From: Ochrobactrum sp. CGA5
GTDB lineage: Bacteria > Pseudomonadota > Alphaproteobacteria > Rhizobiales > Rhizobiaceae
Assembly (NCBI RefSeq): GCF_006345815.1
Contig: NZ_VCIG01000010.1
Location: forward strand, 1 to 45,552
Direction: 5' to 3'
DNA: 45,552 bases
Shown here: one piece after another, positions 41,431-45,552 of the stretch
Layout: each line of letters begins with the position of its first letter
How positions within the stretch are numbered: the first letter of the stretch is position 1
Translations under genes and position numbers: made by a program
The notes under the pieces: model-generated
Told to the model about the DNA's origin: nothing
What the model saw: only the letters and a program-made list of their open reading frames with translations
Databases searched by the model: none

Positions 41431-42333
41431 TTAGAAACTGTCGTCAACGTGTGAACTAACGTCTGCTTTCGCTTCTGTTGGTGCGGCTGGCGATATGTCT
41501 TTCGGATTGGATGCAGTCGTTGTTATCGAGGCTACCGAGGTCTCACTTGAAGGCACCGATTTCTGAACAGGTGCGATCTCAGGCTCTACTTCGTCGACAA
41601 TTGGTCCTGCAGCGCGTTCTGCCTCCACGTATTCTTCGTGTGACATTTCATCAGCCGCAGTATCTTCTACGCTGGCATTTGCCGTCTCGGTCACTTCACT
41701 GACAGAATTCTTGCCTATCTCCTTCTCGATCCCCGCATCAACAGGCTTCAACGCCAATTGACTACCGGACTCATCCTTTGTCGCCGCCTGAGCGATCAAC
41801 GCGATCATTGTGGCGTCCAAAGCACCGGTTTCAGGAAGTCCTTTGTCTTTCTGGAATGCGACAACAGCAGCAGAAGTCGCCTTGCCTACAAAACCGTCAG
41901 GCTTTCCAACTTGATTGTATCCGAGAGCTACCAAGTGCTCCTGCGCAGTCAGGATAGATGGATCGGCGACAGGTTTAACAGCTTGGTTTGCGACAACGGC
42001 CGCACCTGCGACGGCTCCCGCTTTACCTGTATTCGACTTCGCAACCGACGTTGCCTTGCCACTATTACGTGATGCCGGAGCCTTCTGTTTCGCTTTTGAC
42101 TCTGCAGACTTCTGCTTGGATTTATTTTGAATGACATAACCAGCACCACAACCGACAAGACCGCCCCCGATTTGAGCGAACTTGCGTGCGTTACCGCCAA
42201 CAAACGATCCTGCTATGGCTCCCACGGCTCCACCAATGGCGCAACCGCCACCTCCAGCAAACGCACTTGGCACCGACGATACACTGACCGCCGATGCCAT
42301 TAATATAAGTGTAGCTACTTTTAATAATTTCAT
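41431..42333 (-). CDS. glycine-zipper, peptidoglycan-binding envelope protein
   Basis: 300 residues from the ATG at 42333 (AAAGGAGA upstream). Signal peptide 1-26 ending PSAFA. A glycine-zipper segment follows (GGAVGAIAGSFVGGNARKFA and IGGGLVGCGAGYV). A Lys/Ser/Ala linker then leads to a PG_binding_1-type repeat (about 150-210, EHLVALGYNQVGKPDGFVGK and AAVVAFQKDKGLPETG). The C-terminal 90 residues are acidic and low-complexity. Probably an outer-membrane or cell-wall associated protein. A good promoter is at 42380-42408. Confidence 0.7.
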   Translation of the reverse strand: MKLLKVATLILMASAVSVSSVPSAFAGGGGCAIGGAVGAIAGSFVGGNARKFAQIGGGLVGCGAGYVIQNKSKQKSAESKAKQKAPASRNSGKATSVAKSNTGKAGAVAGAAVVANQAVKPVADPSILTAQEHLVALGYNQVGKPDGFVGKATSAAVVAFQKDKGLPETGALDATMIALIAQAATKDESGSQLALKPVDAGIEKEIGKNSVSEVTETANASVEDTAADEMSHEEYVEAERAAGPIVDEVEPEIAPVQKSVPSSETSVASITTTASNPKDISPAAPTEAKADVSSHVDDSF

Positions 42334-42379
42334 TGTGCCTATCTCCTTTAACAAATAGCATAATATGCAATTAAGCATA

Positions 42380-42408
42380 ATTATAGTTGTTACCACTTGT
42401 CGGCGCAA
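42380..42408 (-). promoter_or_regulatory. sigma-70-like promoter of the envelope-protein operon
   Basis: On the minus strand TTGCGC (42403-42408) and a perfect TATAAT (42380-42385), 17 bp apart, 46 bp upstream of the ATG. The -10 runs into AATTATGCTTAATTGC, which contains the AATTATGCTT half-site seen at topB. Confidence 0.65.
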
Positions 42409-42580
42409 GGCACCAGCTTTAGTCAGAAAGATAGCGCTCTCAATTGAAAGTGATTTTTTCTCAGTAGTATGTAGCTATGAAACTTGAAACCAGGCATTGA
42501 CCCAAATATGCTTGGATTCATTGACTTCTCCCGTTTTGAACTCGGGGAAATCGGTATACTTGAATATTATAGGGGGCGAT

Positions 42581-43411
42581 ATGATAGATGATGATAAAAT
42601 TCCGACAAGCTTGATTGGATTGCTTTCAAAGATAATACCCGATTATTACACTCGCGCTCAAATTAATGCGCTGTTTCTATATGCTGGGACACCTCCCAGC
42701 TCTCCAGACGTCAATAAAATGATGGCCGTACAGTCCAGTTTAAGGGCGACTAATATCGAAAATGAGTTTCCGTTGAAGGTGCTGGGAATAATCCTAGATG
42801 ACTTTATGGAAAAGCAAATCCACGAAATTCACACATGGGACTCAGCTACACCGACTGAGCATGAAATTGCACTGGAAAAATATAAGACGAACATCCGTGA
42901 AACACTTAACAGAGAAGGGCTTTCCTACGTAAAAGGTGGCTCAATCAATAAAGCAGGAACCAGCTCCACGGTCTCACTCTATGAGAACGTCAAGAGGCAT
43001 GGTTTCGCTTCTGTCGAGATAGAAATTCAACGTGCACTTGCCCAAATAGAACAAGACCCACATGCTGCTGCACATTATGCCGGAAACGTCTTAGAGGCCA
43101 CAATCAAAGCTTATCTGGACAATAAGCATGTGCCCTTCACAGACAAAGACACGCTCTCAACGCTATGGAAAATGGCGTCGGATCAAATGGGGCTGAATTC
43201 AGAGGAATGGAATGATAAAGACTTAAAACTGATAGGATCCGGCCTGTCAAACATTGTTACAGGGATCATGTATATTCGCAACAGGAAGAGTGCTGCACAT
43301 GGGAGGTCTGCAGAGCAGGCTAAAATATACATAATCAAACCCCGACATGCCCGTTTGGCAATCCATAGCGCCCACACAGTTGCCGCATATTTATTGGAGT
43401 TGATAGAGTAG
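42581..43411 (+). CDS. abortive-infection (Abi_C-like) protein
   Basis: 276 residues. ATG at 42581 after AGGGGGCGAT. The C-terminal domain (about 165-276) matches the abortive-infection C-terminal family: AAHYAGNVLEATIKAYL, then DLKLIGSGLSNIVTGI, and IRNRKSAAHGRS (Arg233-Asn234 ... His240). The RNxxxxxxH-type pattern is that of HEPN RNases, so RNA cleavage on phage infection is a plausible function. The gene is AT-rich relative to the core of the window, as defence genes often are. Single gene, no antitoxin visible. Confidence 0.65.
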   Translation: MIDDDKIPTSLIGLLSKIIPDYYTRAQINALFLYAGTPPSSPDVNKMMAVQSSLRATNIENEFPLKVLGIILDDFMEKQIHEIHTWDSATPTEHEIALEKYKTNIRETLNREGLSYVKGGSINKAGTSSTVSLYENVKRHGFASVEIEIQRALAQIEQDPHAAAHYAGNVLEATIKAYLDNKHVPFTDKDTLSTLWKMASDQMGLNSEEWNDKDLKLIGSGLSNIVTGIMYIRNRKSAAHGRSAEQAKIYIIKPRHARLAIHSAHTVAAYLLELIE

Positions 43412-43494
43412 AGTGGCTTGAGGTCATATAATTTCGATTAACGCGGTTTAATCTTCGACAATATTCGCAATATTTGGCCCTATTATAAGAAATT

Positions 43495-44311
43495 CTATAG
43501 GCCTTGTTCTTCTATCTCAGGAAGACCTGGCGTCGTCAGGTTCACCGTTGGCCTATCACTTTTCGATATTCTTCCGAACATTTGTCGTAAGGGCTGCAGG
43601 AATTCGACATTGTCTGTCGCAATGAAGGTAACAAAAAAGGCGTCATTAAATGACACCATTGCGGCGACTATGTCAGTTTTATTGGTGTTAAATCTCAAAT
43701 GGAATTGTTTTCCTGACTGTTGTACCCCCTGAACAAGTTGAGCGTATCCCGGCATTACTGAAATTATATGCCTGTATGTAGCCTCAGATATACCGCCATT
43801 TAAATACCACTCAGTGTGAATCAGTCCCGTCTGCTTAATCGGGCGGTCTGTGAAATGTGAGAAACCTGCCATCGCTAGTTTTGCGGAGAAAATATTTAGG
43901 TATTTTCTCGTTAAGGGACCGTTCGCTCTTATTTTTTTTATGGGTCGCAATAATCCGTTGTGTAAGACGTATGAATCCTCAAGATCTGTACCGAATATTT
44001 CGTGCTCAATACCCGGTATTCTTTTTTTTTGCCGAGCGAAGTAGGTCTCTTATACGATCTACCTTCCACTTATCATCTGCTACAGCCTCTAAGTGTGCCA
44101 TCATGCCAGCAAGCGCGTCAGCTCCACTAGAACCTTGATTACAAGTATTGCAACACGCAAATACCCAGCCGTTAGGTCGAACATTCTTGAACATGTTCCT
44201 GGGAGGCATATGCTCGATAGAGAATTTGCTAAACTTATTACAGTATATACAGCCTGTCGCGCGCTCTATGATTTGTGCGTGCGTTAATTGCATTCGCTTA
44301 GCCTCCCCCAT
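43495..44311 (-). pseudogene. HNH endonuclease-like gene split at a poly-A tract
   Basis: Two minus-strand frames form one gene of about 270 codons. The first part, from ATG 44311 (MGEAKR start; ATG 44293 with GGGGGAGG is the alternative), has the HNH signature CIYCNKFSKFSIEHMPPRNM, then ACCNTCNQG. It ends at a stop after SAKKKNTGY. At the nine-A run (T at 44022-44030) skipping one base gives KKRIPGIEHEIFGTDLED, which runs on in frame as the second part to 43495. The shift at a homopolymer may be a real mutation, transcriptional slippage or sequencing error. The second part by itself has only a weak TTG start at 43950. Confidence 0.6.
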
Positions 44312-44594
44312 AACCACCCTCAATATAGACGTTGTTCAGTAATCATAAATTTTGTCATTCTGCGTGATTTATGCCTTCGCAAGCGATAAATTCAGAACGT
44401 CTCCCTAGTCAATGAGACAGCCGCGAATTTTACCAATATCAAGTGCCAGTACATCAAAAATTGTCTGACGTCACAAGCACCATTGCCGTGAATGTCAGTG
44501 GGAAATGCCCTAACATTCCCACCAATCTTTGTCGGTTTGGTTCAACTTCAAGTTAACTCAGCGAAGCAATCGCTCAGCATGTTAAATCCCAGAG

Positions 44595-45434
44595 TCATCC
44601 TGTCGCTGACGACGTGCTTACCTGCTGAGCTACCTGAGACTGAGAATGGGCGGCAATAGCCTTGGTTTCTTCGACGTCTTGCATTGTCACGCGGACGGAA
44701 TGACCCTCAGATTGTCTCTCTTCAACAGCCCTCTCGATGCCCGTCATTTCAGCATCGGGTTCCGACTTGCGGATCGCTGCCATCTGGTCTGCCACCTCGG
44801 CATTGAATTGTAGTTCCATGGTGTCCGAGTAGCTCTTATCGCCAGCCTTAGCTTTGGAAACGGTTGCCTGTGCCTGATCATGGGCTTCAGCATATTTATC
44901 AGCGGCCTTCGTCTTGTCCTCACTGGTTTCCGCTTTGGCGTAGTCGGCCGCCGCTTCACGAACTGCCGACATCTGGCCGTCGAATTCCTTACGATCATTC
45001 ATGTAATCGTTGAATTCCTGGTTGATTGCCATCTTCCTATCCTCAGCCTCCAGGATCGCATCAATGTCACCAGATTCCGTGGCTTGCTCGTATTGCTGAT
45101 CCGCGCTGACTGATGCCTGCTTAAAATCAGACGTAATCCTGTCATCGATGGCCGATGCCTCAGATTCAGCCTGGCGATTTAAATCGTCAACATCGCTGGC
45201 AGCACTCGTATCCTCAATTTCAGATGCAGGTCTGGAGGCATCTACCTCAGCAGTCTTGATGTCATGATCTGGCTGTTCGGTTTCAACTTCGACGGCTGCC
45301 TCTGCTTCAGTCTCGATTTCCGTTTCTTCGGTATCGACGTCAGGCTTTTCCAGCTCGACTTCGGGTTCCTCTACGTCGACATCAGGTTCCTGAATTTCGA
45401 TATCGTCTTGAATAGCCCCGAGTTTTGTAGACAC
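44595..45434 (-). CDS. acidic coiled-coil protein, 5'-truncated by IS
   Basis: 279 codons counting a GTG at 45434 that lies inside the IS terminus (45409 outward), so the native gene part starts at about 45408 and lacks its N-terminus. The opening is an acidic repeat (EPDVDVEEPEVELEKPDVD), then long helical Ala/Glu/Gln/Lys segments of coiled-coil type (AADYAKAETSEDKTKAADKY). No signal peptide or enzyme motif is seen in what remains. The function is unknown. It could still be translated from the IS-supplied GTG as a fusion. Confidence 0.55.
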   Translation of the reverse strand: MSTKLGAIQDDIEIQEPDVDVEEPEVELEKPDVDTEETEIETEAEAAVEVETEQPDHDIKTAEVDASRPASEIEDTSAASDVDDLNRQAESEASAIDDRITSDFKQASVSADQQYEQATESGDIDAILEAEDRKMAINQEFNDYMNDRKEFDGQMSAVREAAADYAKAETSEDKTKAADKYAEAHDQAQATVSKAKAGDKSYSDTMELQFNAEVADQMAAIRKSEPDAEMTGIERAVEERQSEGHSVRVTMQDVEETKAIAAHSQSQVAQQVSTSSATG

Positions 45435-45552
45435 CCTCGGGTTAGGTTCTCTGCTGCTTCTCGAACTCGACGGGCGACAGCATCCCGTTTCTGACGTGCT
45501 TGCGTTTCGGGTTGTAGAACATTTCGATGTAGTCGAACACGTCCTGGCGAGC
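45409..45552 (-). mobile_element. IS3-family element, right terminus (partial)
   Basis: The OrfB end plus the inverted repeat beginning TGAATAGCCCCGAGTTTTGT at 45409. It shares TG, GCCCC and spaced matches with the left terminus at 145. Bases outside the tip (TATCGTCT) do not match those after 145 (ACCTTCGG), so no target duplication is visible between the two window ends. Confidence 0.8.
45442..45552 (-). CDS. IS3-family transposase OrfB, C-terminal fragment
   Basis: Final 36 codons of the DDE transposase subunit: DVFDYIEMFYNPKRKHVRNG followed by MLSPVEFEKQQRT and stop. The FYNPKRKH ... LSPVEFE end is diagnostic of IS3-family OrfB (integrase-like). It runs off the window end. The catalytic DDE residues lie outside. 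Confidence 0.9.
   Translation of the reverse strand, partial: ARQDVFDYIEMFYNPKRKHVRNGMLSPVEFEKQQRT

Noticed and set aside
44499..44522. GTGGGAAATG ... CATTCCCAC hairpin as terminator of the 44595 gene
   Set aside because: The stem has a bulge and no T-run follows on either strand, so it is only a weak hairpin.

Overview
This looks like accessory (plasmid-type) DNA from an alphaproteobacterium, most likely of the order Hyphomicrobiales (the Rhizobium/Agrobacterium/Ochrobactrum group). The evidence is a MobF-type relaxase of the large relaxase-helicase form, a rhizobial-type IS3 element, an alphaproteobacterial-type flagellar hook protein, a plasmid topoisomerase III, and many small hypothetical genes in tight ATGA/TGATG-overlapping operons. 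I see no rRNA, tRNA, CRISPR array or chromosomal housekeeping operon. I also find no recognisable replication initiator, partition genes, type IV secretion genes or coupling protein. The window therefore reads as a mobilizable plasmid or part of a larger one. Composition is uneven, with visibly AT-rich patches around 10.9-11.5 kb, 12.9-14.4 kb and 42.3-44.3 kb.

Layout. Both ends (1-145 and 45409-45552) are the two termini of an IS3-family element in the same orientation. Each terminus abuts a gene that has lost its 5' end. 0.1-4.3 kb: a T5orf172 (GIY-YIG-like) protein, two zinc-ribbon membrane proteins and a lipoprotein. 4.4-6.9 kb: topoisomerase III with a frameshift in its C-terminal zinc-finger array. 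7.2-9.1 kb: a DUF4258-like protein, a uracil-DNA-glycosylase-like protein and a translationally coupled partner. 9.2-12.8 kb: a periplasmic ClpP-like protein, a secreted Cys-rich protein and a solo LuxR-type regulator. 12.9-19.6 kb: a long minus-strand block with a PD-(D/E)XK nuclease candidate, a secreted protein, an RNase J-like metallo-beta-lactamase protein, two membrane proteins and a possible ADP-ribosyltransferase-fold protein.

19.6-26.7 kb is the mobilization module. A repeat- and palindrome-rich non-coding stretch (candidate oriT or origin) leads into two small genes and an 1879-residue relaxase-helicase-TOPRIM fusion. Directly downstream (26.8-28.9 kb) is an orphan FlgE hook-protein gene whose middle domain is present three times. 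29-35 kb on the minus strand carries an AAA+ ATPase, small proteins, a secreted thermonuclease, a second ClpP-like periplasmic protein and a large zinc-binding unknown. 35.4-40.9 kb on the plus strand is an operon with four metallophosphoesterases (three of them tandem paralogues) followed by four unknown genes and a perfect-stem terminator. 41-45.4 kb has a glycine-zipper/peptidoglycan-binding envelope protein, an abortive-infection (Abi_C/HEPN-like) gene, an HNH gene split by a nine-base homopolymer, and a truncated acidic coiled-coil protein.

How it fits together (inference). The relaxase operon and the non-coding region beside it would process and transfer the DNA, with topoisomerase III and the relaxase's TOPRIM domain supporting strand processing. 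Nuclease, glycosylase, Abi and phosphoesterase genes scattered among unknown operons look like defence, anti-defence or nucleic-acid metabolism cargo. The secreted proteases, nuclease, lipoprotein and peptidoglycan-binding protein suggest envelope-directed functions.
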